Assembly: GCF_900110455.1 (NCBI RefSeq)
Contig: NZ_FOIS01000002.1
Location: forward strand, 124,001-188,000
Reading direction: 5' to 3'
Length of the DNA stretch: 64,000 nucleotides
Origin: Natrinema salifodinae
GTDB lineage: Archaea > Halobacteriota > Halobacteria > Halobacteriales > Natrialbaceae
Made by a program: the position numbers and the translations under genes. This document shows positions 9,499 to 18,143 of the stretch, piece by piece. The stretch's first letter is position 1. Each line of letters begins with the position of its first letter. A model generated the notes under the pieces. It was given only the letters and a program-made list of their open reading frames with translations, did no database searches and was not told the DNA's origin.

Positions 9499-11679
9499 TC
9501 AGAACGGCACGTCTTCGACGTCGCCGACGTCAGCGTCGGTCTCGTCACCGAGCCACTCGAGGGCCTCCTCGACGTCGTGGGTCGGCGGCGAACACGTCCG
9601 ATCGCGACAGACGTACAGCGTCGGCTCGCCGTCGCGGGCCTCCCGGTCCGCCCAGATCGGAGGCGCTTCCTCGAGCCCCAGGCGGTCGAGCCAGTCCGCC
9701 AGGCTGTCCTCCGTCGGCGGCCGCAGCGCGAACAGCCGATCGGGGAGGTACCGCGACGCGAACCGGTCGCGCCACTCGTCCGGGAGGGCGTCGGCGGCCA
9801 CGGTGATCTCGAGCGCGCCGGCCGCCAGGCGGTCGGCGGCGAGACACAGCGTCGCGTGCTCGAGCGCGTTCGCCTCGAGCCGGTTCGCGTGCGTTTCGAG
9901 GACGGTCGCGGCGATCCCCTCGAAGTCCGCGTCGGCGAACTCGTCGAGCGCGAGCAGGGTCTCGACCGCCACGCCGGCCGCGGAGGGCGTCGACTGGTCG
10001 CTCAGCTCCTGGGGCCTGGTCACCAGCGACTCGCCGCTCTCGGGCGTGAAGTAGAGGGTCCCGCGGTCCGCGTCCCAGAACTCGTCCTCGATGACCCGAG
10101 CCAACTCGAGCGCGAAGGCCAGGTGGTCGACCTCGCCGGTGGCCTGGTAACAGTCGAGCGCGCCGCGCGCCAGGAAGGCGTAGTCCTCGAGGTAGCCGTC
10201 GACCTTGACGTTCCCGTCTTTGTACCGGCGCGACAGTCGCGCTTCCTCGTCGTCCCAGAGCCGGTCGCGGACGAATTCGAGCGCGTCGACGGCGGCGTCG
10301 GCGTAGTCGTCCTCGCCGAGCGCGAGCGCGGCCTCGGCGTGGGTCGAGATCAACAGGCCGTTCCAGCCGGCCAGGACCTTCTCGTCGCGGTTCGGTCGCG
10401 GCCGCTCCTCGCGGGCCTCGAACAGTTGCTGGCGGGCCGACTCGAGTCGCTCCCGCACCTCGCTTGCTTCGAGGTCAAACTCGTCGGCGAGCGTCGCGAC
10501 GTCGGTCACGCGGTTTGGCTGGTTCCGCCCCTCGAAGTTGCCCGACTCGGTAATATCGTAGCGCTCGCAGAAGAGGGCCGCGTCGGTCTCGTCGTCGAGG
10601 ACCGCCCGGACCTCGTCGGGCGTCCAGACGTAGAACGCCCCCTCCTCGCGCTCGCCGGTCTCGGGCGACTCGCTCTGGGCGTCGAGCGTGCTGAAGAAGC
10701 CGCCCTCGTCGTGGGTCAGCTCTCGCTCGACGAACTCGAGGGTCTCCGCGACCACTTCGGCGTAGCGCTCCTCGCCGGTCAGCTGGTAGCCGGTCAGGAA
10801 CGCGCGGGGTATCTCGGCGTTGTCGTACAGCATCTTCTCGAAGTGGGGAACCGTCCAGTCCTTGTCGACGCAGTAGCGGTGGAAGCCGCCGCCGACGTGA
10901 TCGTAGAGCCCGCCCGCGGCCATCGCGTCCAACGTCTCCTCGATCACGTCGAGATAGGTCGCCTGGCCCGTGCGATCGTACGCCCGCGCGAGGACGCGAA
11001 GCCGGGAGGGCTGGGGGAACTTCGGACCGCCGGAGCCGAAGCCGCCGTGTTCCCGGTCGACGCTCCGGAGTGCGGCGTCCGCGGCCCGCTCGAGGAGGTC
11101 GCTGGACGGCGGCTCCGCGGCGCCGGCGTCGACGCCCGCCGAGTCGGGCGTCTCCTCGAGTCGGTCTTTCGCCGCGTCGGTCCACTGTTCGGCGCGGTGT
11201 TCCATCTCCTCGCGGTCCTCCGCGCTCCCCCAGGAGTTGCTGATGCGCTGACAGAGGTCGCGGAAGCCGGGCTGGCCCCGCTTCCCGTCCCGCGGGAAGT
11301 AGGTCCCGACGAAGAAGGGCTTGCCCTCGGGGGTGAGCCAGGCCGACAGCGGCCAGCCGCCCCGGCCGGTCACGAGCTGGCAGACGGTCATGTAGATGCT
11401 GTCGACGTCCGGGCGCTCCTCGCGGTCGACCTTGATCGGGACGAAGTTCTCGTTCAAGACGTCGGCGACGTCCTCGTCGGCGAAGCTTTCCTCCTCCATC
11501 ACGTGACACCAGTGGCACGCCGAGTAGCCGACCGAGAGGAAGATCGGGACGTCGCGTTCCTTCGCGGCCGCTAAGGCCTGTTCGTCCCAGGGCTGCCAGT
11601 TGACGGGGTTGTCCGCGTGCTGGCGCAGGTAGGGACTCTCCTCCTCGTCGAGCCGGTTGCGCTGAGTGGGGTCGCTCAT
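9499..11679 (-). CDS. Thioredoxin-domain / DUF255 protein (YyaL, SPATA20 type)
   Basis: 726 residues, the usual length of the family. The N-terminal thioredoxin-like domain (about residues 1-170) opens with SPYLRQHADNPVNW and carries CHWCHVM. The remainder is an alpha/alpha toroid like six-hairpin glycosidases or N-acylglucosamine epimerases. The biochemical role is not established in any organism I can name with confidence. ATG at 11679 matches the conserved start; the frame continues upstream but without family similarity. Confidence 0.92.
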   Translation of the reverse strand: MSDPTQRNRLDEEESPYLRQHADNPVNWQPWDEQALAAAKERDVPIFLSVGYSACHWCHVMEEESFADEDVADVLNENFVPIKVDREERPDVDSIYMTVCQLVTGRGGWPLSAWLTPEGKPFFVGTYFPRDGKRGQPGFRDLCQRISNSWGSAEDREEMEHRAEQWTDAAKDRLEETPDSAGVDAGAAEPPSSDLLERAADAALRSVDREHGGFGSGGPKFPQPSRLRVLARAYDRTGQATYLDVIEETLDAMAAGGLYDHVGGGFHRYCVDKDWTVPHFEKMLYDNAEIPRAFLTGYQLTGEERYAEVVAETLEFVERELTHDEGGFFSTLDAQSESPETGEREEGAFYVWTPDEVRAVLDDETDAALFCERYDITESGNFEGRNQPNRVTDVATLADEFDLEASEVRERLESARQQLFEAREERPRPNRDEKVLAGWNGLLISTHAEAALALGEDDYADAAVDALEFVRDRLWDDEEARLSRRYKDGNVKVDGYLEDYAFLARGALDCYQATGEVDHLAFALELARVIEDEFWDADRGTLYFTPESGESLVTRPQELSDQSTPSAAGVAVETLLALDEFADADFEGIAATVLETHANRLEANALEHATLCLAADRLAAGALEITVAADALPDEWRDRFASRYLPDRLFALRPPTEDSLADWLDRLGLEEAPPIWADREARDGEPTLYVCRDRTCSPPTHDVEEALEWLGDETDADVGDVEDVPF

Positions 11680-11864
11680 GGGGCCCTCTACGGCCGGACG
11701 CTGTAAAAGGTCGGCGTGCGCCGCTCGAGGTCGCCGGCGACGGGCGGACGGAAGCCCCTCGATCGCGCAAAAATCGCCAGTTCGGGTCCGGACCCGTTTC
11801 GATGTGGCTCTTGGCCGAGCCCGACCGATCCGAGACGGTGTCACGGAACTCGTTGGCGAATCCG

Positions 11865-12542
11865 TCAGCCGTACGTGTCGGTATCGGAGTCGGTTTCGGT
11901 CCCATTGGTCGATTCGTTGGTTTCGGATTCGGGACCGGAATCGTCGAGGTCACCGTGCGGCATCATACCTGACGAATCGACCGGGACCAGAGATCCGGCA
12001 ATTTCACCGCTGGGGTACTCCTCCGTATGGATGTTCACGTACGCCTCGCCGGCCTCGATCTTTTCGATCAAGTCGTCGACGGACTCCGACTCGGCTTCCG
12101 CCACTCGTCCTTCCGCGATGGCCTCGTCGGTGATCGTCCCGACGTCCAAGAGACCAGAGAACTGCCCCTCCTCAAGGCGCTCGTCCTGCGTCTGGAAGTC
12201 GTACAGCCAGACGGCGATCGGTCCGAGAACTTCGTCCTCGTGAATGTGCCCCATGAACGCGTTCTCGAGGTTCGAGACCTGGACGGCGAACTTCAGCCCG
12301 TCCTGTCGTTCCTGAACGATCGCCATCCCTTGCGCGTCCGAGTCGACGTCCTCCTGGGGCCCGAGATGGGCGACGAATAGATCGGAGGGGGCTGACTGCC
12401 CGCCATTTCCGAGGGCGTCATCGTGGTGGTCATCGTCGCTGTGGTGTTCGTCGGCCGCCGCGGTGCCGATACCGGTCGTCCCGATGCCGAGCAGGGCGAG
12501 TCCTTTCAGCGCTGTTCGTCGCGTGGAGTCGAGATCATGCAT
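11865..12542 (-). CDS. Secreted CHRD-domain protein
   Basis: About 225 residues. A twin-arginine signal (STRRTALKGLALLGIG, ending AAADEH) points to Tat export. A His/Asp-rich linker follows, then a CHRD domain (about residues 55-190) with FMGHIHEDEVLGPIAVWLYD and AYVNIHTEEYPSGEIAGSL, the two most conserved CHRD blocks. CHRD domains are extracellular beta-rich modules of unclear function; conserved His suggest metal binding. The tail is Asn/Thr/Asp-rich with several N-x-T/S sequons. ATG at 12542 places the Arg pair near the N-terminus; another ATG at 12584 is possible. Confidence 0.82.
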   Translation of the reverse strand: MHDLDSTRRTALKGLALLGIGTTGIGTAAADEHHSDDDHHDDALGNGGQSAPSDLFVAHLGPQEDVDSDAQGMAIVQERQDGLKFAVQVSNLENAFMGHIHEDEVLGPIAVWLYDFQTQDERLEEGQFSGLLDVGTITDEAIAEGRVAEAESESVDDLIEKIEAGEAYVNIHTEEYPSGEIAGSLVPVDSSGMMPHGDLDDSGPESETNESTNGTETDSDTDTYG

Positions 12543-12797
12543 CTCTCTTGATACCTCCCTCGTACGAACGACGGACTCCGACATAGTTCTCTCACGCTTA
12601 CACGGAACGGACGATCGTAATGAGGTGTTCATCGCACTGAACTCAAACGTTTATCCCCGAATCTACCACGGTGGGTTCGGTCACGAATCGTCGCCGCGTC
12701 GCGCTATTCGTTCGTCAGCGATCGGGTGTCGATCGACAGATGTGTCAGTACGCGATACGAAGTCGACCGAAGACCGGAAAACTCGAGCTCGGGGTCG

Positions 12798-13163
12798 CTA
12801 CTGCGCCCCTTCCTGGAGCAGGCGTCGGTGCACGAGGTGGAGCACGCCGCCGTTTTCGACGTACTCGATGGCGGCGGGGGTGCCGACCTGTGCGGTCACG
12901 TCGAACTCGGTCGTCTCGACCGCCTCGTCTTCCGCGACGACGGTGAGTTCGGCCATCGACTCGAGGCCGTCGTCGAGGCCGCGGATCTCGAACGTTTCGG
13001 TGCCGTCGAGTCCGAGTTCCTCCCAGCCCTCGCCCTCCTCGAACTGCAGCGGAAGCACGCCCATGCCGAGGAGGTTGTCGCGGTAGATGCGCTCGTAGCT
13101 CTGGCCGATGGTCGCGCGGATGCCGAGCAGGTTGAACCCCTTCGCGGCCCAGTCGCGGCTCGA
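12798..13163 (-). pseudogene. acnA: Aconitate hydratase C-terminal fragment
   Basis: About 121 codons encode the tail of an aconitase: SSRDWAAKG (substrate-binding block of the swivel domain), then NLLGIRATIGQSYERIYRDNLLGMGVLPLQF, through to a normal stop. Everything N-terminal (about 80 percent of the enzyme, including the three cluster Cys) is missing. Immediately before SSRDW the sequence becomes the complement of a DUF763 gene on the other strand, so the break lies at about 13160-13175. The frame is still open and codon use is normal, implying a recent event. The fragment cannot bind a 4Fe-4S cluster. Confidence 0.82.
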
Positions 13164-13172
13164 GCAGGATCC

Positions 13173-13560
13173 GGGCCACGGCGTCGTCGTGGTGGGCGGC
13201 AAGGGGGCGACCTCGCGGAAGACGCCCGCCGAGATCGACGGGAGCGCGCTCGAGCAACTCCAGCGCGCCTACGAGTACCAGCCCGACGACTACGAGGAAC
13301 TGGTCGAACTCGAGGGGATCGGCCCCGGTTCGCTCCGAGCGCTCGCGCTGATCGCCGAACTCGTCTCCGACACCGAGAGCTCCCGCGAGGACCCGGCGAA
13401 GTACGCCTACGCCCACGGCGGCAAGGACGGGACGCCCCACCCGGTCGAGCGCGAACGCTACGACGAGTCGATCGATCACCTGCGGTCGATGCTCGACGGC
13501 GCGGAACTCGAGCGGGAGACGAAACAGGAGTCGCTGAAGCGCCTGGCGAAACTCGAGTAA
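13173..13560 (+). pseudogene. DUF763 protein fragment, 5'-truncated and internally deleted
   Basis: About 129 codons. The first 20 or so (HGVVVVGGKGATSRKTPAEI) match a block from the N-terminal third of DUF763 proteins. They run straight into AYEYQPDDYEELVELEGIGP and AYAHGGKDGTPHPVERERYD, which belong to the C-terminal third with its helix-hairpin-helix-like motif. So the 5' end is missing and about half of the protein between these blocks is deleted near 13235-13250. The start is lost, since the sequence just before is the aconitase tail on the other strand. DUF763 function is unknown; a role in DNA transactions is only suggested by the motif. Confidence 0.72.
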
Positions 13561-13595
13561 CGCCGGACGCGGCGCAGAATAGTTCGCTTTCGGCC

Positions 13596-14135
13596 TCAGT
13601 CGCGGCGGACGTACTCGACGAACGCGAATCCGTCGCGCTCGTCCCGCGAGACTTCCTCGAACGCCGACCGGTCCCAGTCGGGGAAGTGCGTGTCCCCGTC
13701 GGGGTCGTCGTGGACTTCCGTCACGACCAGGCGATCGATCGCGGGCAGGAACTGCTCGTAGACGGTGGCACCGCCCGCGACGAAGATCCGGTCGGTGCCG
13801 TCGTGGCGCTCGCGGGCGGCCCGCTCCGCGGCGTCGATCGCGCTCTCGAGATCGTGCGCGACCGCGGCGTTTTCCGGGGTTTCGATGTCCCGGCTCGTCA
13901 GCACGATCGTCGTCCGGCCGGGCAGCGGCTCGCCGAGCGCCTCGAGGATGCCCTCGTAGGTGACCCGACCCATGACGACCGGGTGGCCCATCGTCGTCTC
14001 CTTGAAGTGCTGGAGGTCCTCGGGGACGTGCCAGGGCATCTCGCCGTCGTTCCCGATGACGCCGTTGTCGGCGACGGCGGCGATGGCGACGAGTTCGCGA
14101 TCGGCGTTCGGCGGGGCGGAATCGGCCTCGCTCAT
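13596..14135 (-). CDS. folA: Dihydrofolate reductase
   Basis: 179 residues. Reduces dihydrofolate to tetrahydrofolate with NADPH. It shows the N-terminal AAVADNGVIGNDGEMPWHVPEDLQ, in which W, P and the acidic residue of the PEDL segment form the active site. It also has the NADPH-binding block HPVVMGRVTYEGI and the late FVAGGATVYEQFLP. The ATG overlaps the thyA stop by four bases, so the two are a translationally coupled operon that regenerates the folate oxidised by thymidylate synthase. Confidence 0.96.
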   Translation of the reverse strand: MSEADSAPPNADRELVAIAAVADNGVIGNDGEMPWHVPEDLQHFKETTMGHPVVMGRVTYEGILEALGEPLPGRTTIVLTSRDIETPENAAVAHDLESAIDAAERAARERHDGTDRIFVAGGATVYEQFLPAIDRLVVTEVHDDPDGDTHFPDWDRSAFEEVSRDERDGFAFVEYVRRD

Positions 14136-15148
14136 TCGGCCACTGCGAACGTGAGCCCGTCGTGGGACTCGTAGTCCTTCAACTCGACGTCCTCGTACGC
14201 CAACTCGTCGATCGAGACGTCCGCGACCTCGAGCGTCGGCCGTTCGAGGGGCTCCCGCGAGAGCTGTTCGAGCAGTCCCGGGACGTGATCGAGGCGCTCG
14301 TCACCCTCGGCCTCGGGCGGCGCTTCGGACTCGAGCCACTCCCGGACGTCTCGGTACTCCTCGCGGTCGTCCACGTCGGCCAGGCGCGACTGCAGGGCGT
14401 CGAGGTTGTCGGCGTACCAGTCACCGCGCTCGCCGCGGCCGCAGTAGACGTGGGCGTCGACGACGGTGTGAGCGAAGGTGCCCGGCTCGAAGCCGGTCTG
14501 CTGGGCGATCACTTTCGTCAGGAGCGCATACGCGGCGACGTTGAAGGGGACGCCGAGCGCGACGTCGCCCGAGCGCTGCGTGAGGTGGCAGTTCAGCCGG
14601 TCGCCCTGGACGTTGAAGACGAACGAGTAGTGACACGGCGGCAGCGTCGAGACGGCGGCGTTGGCGGGGTGCCAGGCGTTGACCACGAGTCGGCGCGAGT
14701 TCGGCGAGTCCGAGAGCGTGTCGATGACGTACTGCAGTTGGTCGAAGGTCGTCCGCCCGTCGGCTTCCTCGGTGACCCACCGGTGGGCCTCATCGGGCCA
14801 GGACTCGCCCTCGAGTCGCGCGTCGTCGTCGGGAACGGGGAACCGTCGCCAGAAGCGGCCGTAGGCGGTGTCGAGCCGGCCCTCATCGTCGGCCCAGGCG
14901 TCCCAGATCTTGGTCTCTTCGCGGAGGGTTCGAATGTGCTCCTCGCCGGAGAGGTACCAGCAGACCTCGTGGAGCATCGAGTTCCACCGGTAGCCGTCCA
15001 TCTCCTTGGTGGTGAGCAGGGGATACCCCTCCCGAAGATCGACCTCGTAGTGCTCGCTGAACGACGAAATCGTGTCGACGCCGGTCCGGTTGGGCTTGTG
15101 GGTCCCGGTCGAGAGGACCGCGTCGACGAGGTCGAGGTACTGTTGCAT
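14132..15148 (-). CDS. thyA: Thymidylate synthase ThyA
   Basis: 338 residues. Methylates dUMP to dTMP using methylene-tetrahydrofolate. Conserved features are NRTGVDT, TTKEMDGYRW, the phosphate-binding SRR near residue 151, nucleophile Cys172 in PPCHYSF, and RSGDVALGVPFNVA. An insertion rich in Glu and Pro (about residues 255-285) is a halophile addition before the C-terminus. The ATG at 15148 gives MQQYLDLV; two further in-frame ATGs upstream (15160, 15172) are less likely. First gene of the thyA-folA pair, divergent from purD. Confidence 0.96.
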   Translation of the reverse strand: MQQYLDLVDAVLSTGTHKPNRTGVDTISSFSEHYEVDLREGYPLLTTKEMDGYRWNSMLHEVCWYLSGEEHIRTLREETKIWDAWADDEGRLDTAYGRFWRRFPVPDDDARLEGESWPDEAHRWVTEEADGRTTFDQLQYVIDTLSDSPNSRRLVVNAWHPANAAVSTLPPCHYSFVFNVQGDRLNCHLTQRSGDVALGVPFNVAAYALLTKVIAQQTGFEPGTFAHTVVDAHVYCGRGERGDWYADNLDALQSRLADVDDREEYRDVREWLESEAPPEAEGDERLDHVPGLLEQLSREPLERPTLEVADVSIDELAYEDVELKDYESHDGLTFAVAE

Positions 15149-15294
15149 TGTCGTCCTCATTCGGACGCGCATTTATGATGGTTACGTCACGTCGATCCGA
15201 CCGAACGGAGCCGGTCGCGTGCAAGCACGAACGTGCATATTTCGGCCGCGGTGAAAGAGCAACGCTTACAGGTTCGTGCGTTCCGCTATCGACC

Positions 15295-16650
15295 ATGGCA
15301 GAGACCGTGCTCCTGATCGGCGGCGGCGGCCGCGAACACGCCGTCGCCCGCGCGCTCGCGGACAGCCAGGCGGACCTGTACGCCTGCGCCGGCAACCGGA
15401 ACCCCGGGATCGCCGAGATCGCGACCGGATTCGAGACGCTCGAGACGACCAACCCGAAGGCCGTGGTCGACTACGCCGAGGACGTCGACGCGACCCTCGC
15501 CGTCATCGGTCCCGAAGCGCCCCTCGAGGCCGGCGTCGCGGACGAACTCGAGGACGCCGGGATCTACGCCTTCGGCCCGAAGGAGGCGGACGCCCGCATC
15601 GAGACGGATAAGGCCTTCCAGCGCCGGTTCATGCGGGAGCACGACATTCCCGGCTGCCCGGATTTCGAGACCTTCGACACCGCGGCGGCCGCCTGCGAAT
15701 ACATCGACGAGTACGACGGCGACCTCGCGATCAAGCCCGCCGGCCTCACCGGTGGCAAGGGCGTCAAGGTCATCGGCGACCAGGTCACCGCCGAGGAGGG
15801 CAAGGAGTACATCCGCGACTCGGACTACGACCGAATCGTCCTCGAAGAGCGCCTGGTCGGCGAGGAGTTCACCATCCAGGCGTTCGTCGCGAACGGCGAG
15901 TTCCGCACGGCGCCCGCGGTCCAGGACCACAAACGCGCCTACGAGGGCGACGAAGGGCCCAACACCGGCGGCATGGGGAGCTACTCCGACGCGACCCCCG
16001 AACTGCCGTTCATGACCGAGGACGACTACGACCGGGCGGTCTCGATCATCGAGGCCACCGTCGACGCCCTCGACGATTACCGGGGCATCCTCTACGGTCA
16101 GTTCATGCTAACCACCGACGGCCCCAAGGTCGTCGAGTTCAACGCCCGCTTCGGCGACCCCGAGGCGATGAACACCCTGCCCGTCCTCGAGACGGACTTC
16201 CTCGACGTGCTCACCGCCGCCCGCGACGGCGAGTCGCTGCCGGCCCTCGAGTTCGCCGACCAGGCGACCGTCTGCAAGTACGCCGTGCCGGCGGGCTATC
16301 CAACCGACCCCGAAGCCGGTGCGAAGGTCGAAATCGACGAAGAGAGCGTGGCGCGTACCGTACGCGCCACGGAGAACTCGAGCGGGGAGCAAAGCGACCC
16401 GCGAGAGAGCGCCGACGACGCCCTGCTGTACTACGCCAGCGTGGACGAGCGCGACGACGGCATCTACACGACCACCTCCCGGTCGTTCGCCGTGGTCGGC
16501 CTGGCGGACTCGATCGCTGAGGCCGAGGAGATCGCCGAGGACGCGCTCGCTGTCGCCGGCGAGGAGGGACTACGGGTGCGCCACGACATCGGAAAAGCCG
16601 CCCTCATTCAGCGCCGGATCGACCACGTGAACGAACTCCGCGGCGAGTAG
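15295..16650 (+). CDS. purD: Phosphoribosylamine-glycine ligase
   Basis: 451 residues. Joins glycine to phosphoribosylamine in purine synthesis. The N-terminal domain begins VLLIGGGGREHAVA; the ATP-grasp domain carries KPAGLTGGKGVKVI, NTGGMGSYS and EFNARFGDPE. Near residue 350 an extra stretch (SVARTVRATENSSGEQ onward) interrupts the strand before LLYYASVD and is encoded over a perfect hairpin (16347-16371). The ATG at 15295 gives the canonical start; the frame is open far upstream but unconserved. Confidence 0.96.
   Translation: MAETVLLIGGGGREHAVARALADSQADLYACAGNRNPGIAEIATGFETLETTNPKAVVDYAEDVDATLAVIGPEAPLEAGVADELEDAGIYAFGPKEADARIETDKAFQRRFMREHDIPGCPDFETFDTAAAACEYIDEYDGDLAIKPAGLTGGKGVKVIGDQVTAEEGKEYIRDSDYDRIVLEERLVGEEFTIQAFVANGEFRTAPAVQDHKRAYEGDEGPNTGGMGSYSDATPELPFMTEDDYDRAVSIIEATVDALDDYRGILYGQFMLTTDGPKVVEFNARFGDPEAMNTLPVLETDFLDVLTAARDGESLPALEFADQATVCKYAVPAGYPTDPEAGAKVEIDEESVARTVRATENSSGEQSDPRESADDALLYYASVDERDDGIYTTTSRSFAVVGLADSIAEAEEIAEDALAVAGEEGLRVRHDIGKAALIQRRIDHVNELRGE
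16347..16371. repeat. Perfect inverted repeat inside purD
   Basis: Eleven-base arms (16347-16357 and 16361-16371, core gtggcgcgta / tacgcgccac) with a 3-base spacer, lying in the stretch that encodes the extra residues of PurD. It stays in frame and contains no stop. Confidence 0.85.
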
Positions 16651-16745
16651 GGCTCGGTTCGCCCTGCGTCCGGAACGTCTGCGATCGGCACACCGTTTCC
16701 GATCCCGACCGAAGATGTCAGTAATCCAACCGCTCGGTTTTTGGA

Positions 16746-18104
16746 TTACGCGTCGTTCCCGTCCGCGACCTCGTCGATCGTCTCGAGGAGGAGGTCCGCG
16801 CCGAGATCGATCTCCCGCTCGGTGACGTCAAGCGGCGGGAGCAGGCGAAGCGTCTTGTAGCCGCAGCCGAGGGTTAGCAGGCCCTTCCGGAAGGCGGTCT
16901 CGAGGACCGCGTCGCGGCGGTCCTTGGCGTCGAACTCGACGGCGAGCATGAGCCCGCGCCCGCGCACGTCGACCGCGCCTGGCGCCTCGCCGTCCGCGAT
17001 GGCGTCTTCGAGTCGCGTGCGGAGCTGGTCGCCGCGCTCGCGGACGTTCGCGAGCAGGTTCTCCTCGTGGATGACGTCGATCGTGAGCGCGCCCTGCATG
17101 GCGGCGATGAGGTCGCCGGCGCCCCAGGTCGAGGAGAGTCGGCCCTTCTGTTCGGGGAAGACGTCGGATCGCGAGATCGTCGCGCCCACGCGCAGACCCT
17201 TGCCGCTCGTGATGACGTCCGGGGTGAGATCGAGGTGATCGACGGCCCATAACTCGCCCGTCCGGCCTAACCCGGACTGGATCTCGTCCGCGATGATCCG
17301 GAGGCCGTACTCCTCGCGGAGTTCCTCGAGGTCGCGCGCGAACTCGGGGTGGGCAACCCGGTAGCCGCCCTCGCCCTGGATCGGTTCGAGGATCAGGTAG
17401 GCCACTTCGTCCGGATCGACGACGCCGCGCTCGGGGTGGAGCGCGTCGGCGACGACGTTCCCGCCTGGCCCGTCGGTCCGCCAGCGGATCTCGTAGGCCT
17501 CGTCGGTCGCGGGGTAGGGGACGCTGACGACGCCCGGCACCTCGGGGAAGCCGCTGCGGTGGACGGCCTTCGAACGGTTCAGCGAGAGCGCGCCCAGCGT
17601 CCGACCGTGGAAGGCCCCGTCGAAGGTGAACGCGCGGTGGCCGCCCGCGGCGTAGCAGATCTTGATCGCGTTCTCGACGGCCTCCGCGCCGGAGTTCGAG
17701 AGGAAGACCCGATCCATGTCGTAGTGGTCGGTCATCGCGACCAGGCGGTCCATCAACTGGGTCGGACCGGGGAAGTCGGGGTCGTCCGGCGGGCCGCCGC
17801 CGCTGACGTAGAAGTCCTGGCCCGCGATCTTCAACGGGTCGACGAGGTCGAACGCCTCGAGTTTCTCGCGGATCGCCGGGTTGTTGTAGCCGAGCGGCGC
17901 CGCCGCGACGTGGCTCGTGAAGTCAAGCAGGACGTTGCCGTCGACGTCGGTACAGAACGGACCCGTCGCCTCGGCGGTCGCGTCCCAGACGAACTCGTAG
18001 ACGTACGTGCTCGGGGCGGCGAACTCGTGGTGGTAGTCGGCCCACTCGCCGGCTCGCTCGCCCGGTACCGTCTCGACCTGCGGTTCGGCCGTTGCTCTGT
18101 CCAT
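16746..18104 (-). CDS. Class III aminotransferase (PLP-dependent)
   Basis: 452 residues. Fold-type I class III aminotransferase, similar to 4-aminobutyrate, acetylornithine and diaminobutyrate aminotransferases. It shows SNSGAEAVENAIK (PLP phosphate), FHGRTLGALS, the DEIQSGLGRTG block whose Asp contacts the pyridine nitrogen, and the PLP lysine in TSGKGLRVG. The long loop GPPDDPDFPGPTQLMDRL after the substrate region separates it from classic ArgD. Substrate uncertain: GABA, ornithine or another omega-amino compound. It stands alone, convergent with purD. Confidence 0.9.
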   Translation of the reverse strand: MDRATAEPQVETVPGERAGEWADYHHEFAAPSTYVYEFVWDATAEATGPFCTDVDGNVLLDFTSHVAAAPLGYNNPAIREKLEAFDLVDPLKIAGQDFYVSGGGPPDDPDFPGPTQLMDRLVAMTDHYDMDRVFLSNSGAEAVENAIKICYAAGGHRAFTFDGAFHGRTLGALSLNRSKAVHRSGFPEVPGVVSVPYPATDEAYEIRWRTDGPGGNVVADALHPERGVVDPDEVAYLILEPIQGEGGYRVAHPEFARDLEELREEYGLRIIADEIQSGLGRTGELWAVDHLDLTPDVITSGKGLRVGATISRSDVFPEQKGRLSSTWGAGDLIAAMQGALTIDVIHEENLLANVRERGDQLRTRLEDAIADGEAPGAVDVRGRGLMLAVEFDAKDRRDAVLETAFRKGLLTLGCGYKTLRLLPPLDVTEREIDLGADLLLETIDEVADGNDA

Positions 18105-18143
18105 ACCGGTGCATTACTCGCCGGTAAGTAAAGTACTAGAGTC

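Noticed and set aside
9577-11574. A 665-codon open frame on the plus strand
   Set aside because: It is exactly antisense to the DUF255 gene and has a composition of reversed codons. High G+C produces such shadows.
12745-13479. A 244-codon minus-strand frame through the acn/DUF763 junction
   Set aside because: The frame is an accident of high G+C: it is the complement of the DUF763 frame on one side and a different frame from the aconitase tail on the other.
12798-13560. Transposon insertion as the cause of the scar
   Set aside because: No terminal inverted repeats, target duplication or transposase remnant is seen at the junctions.
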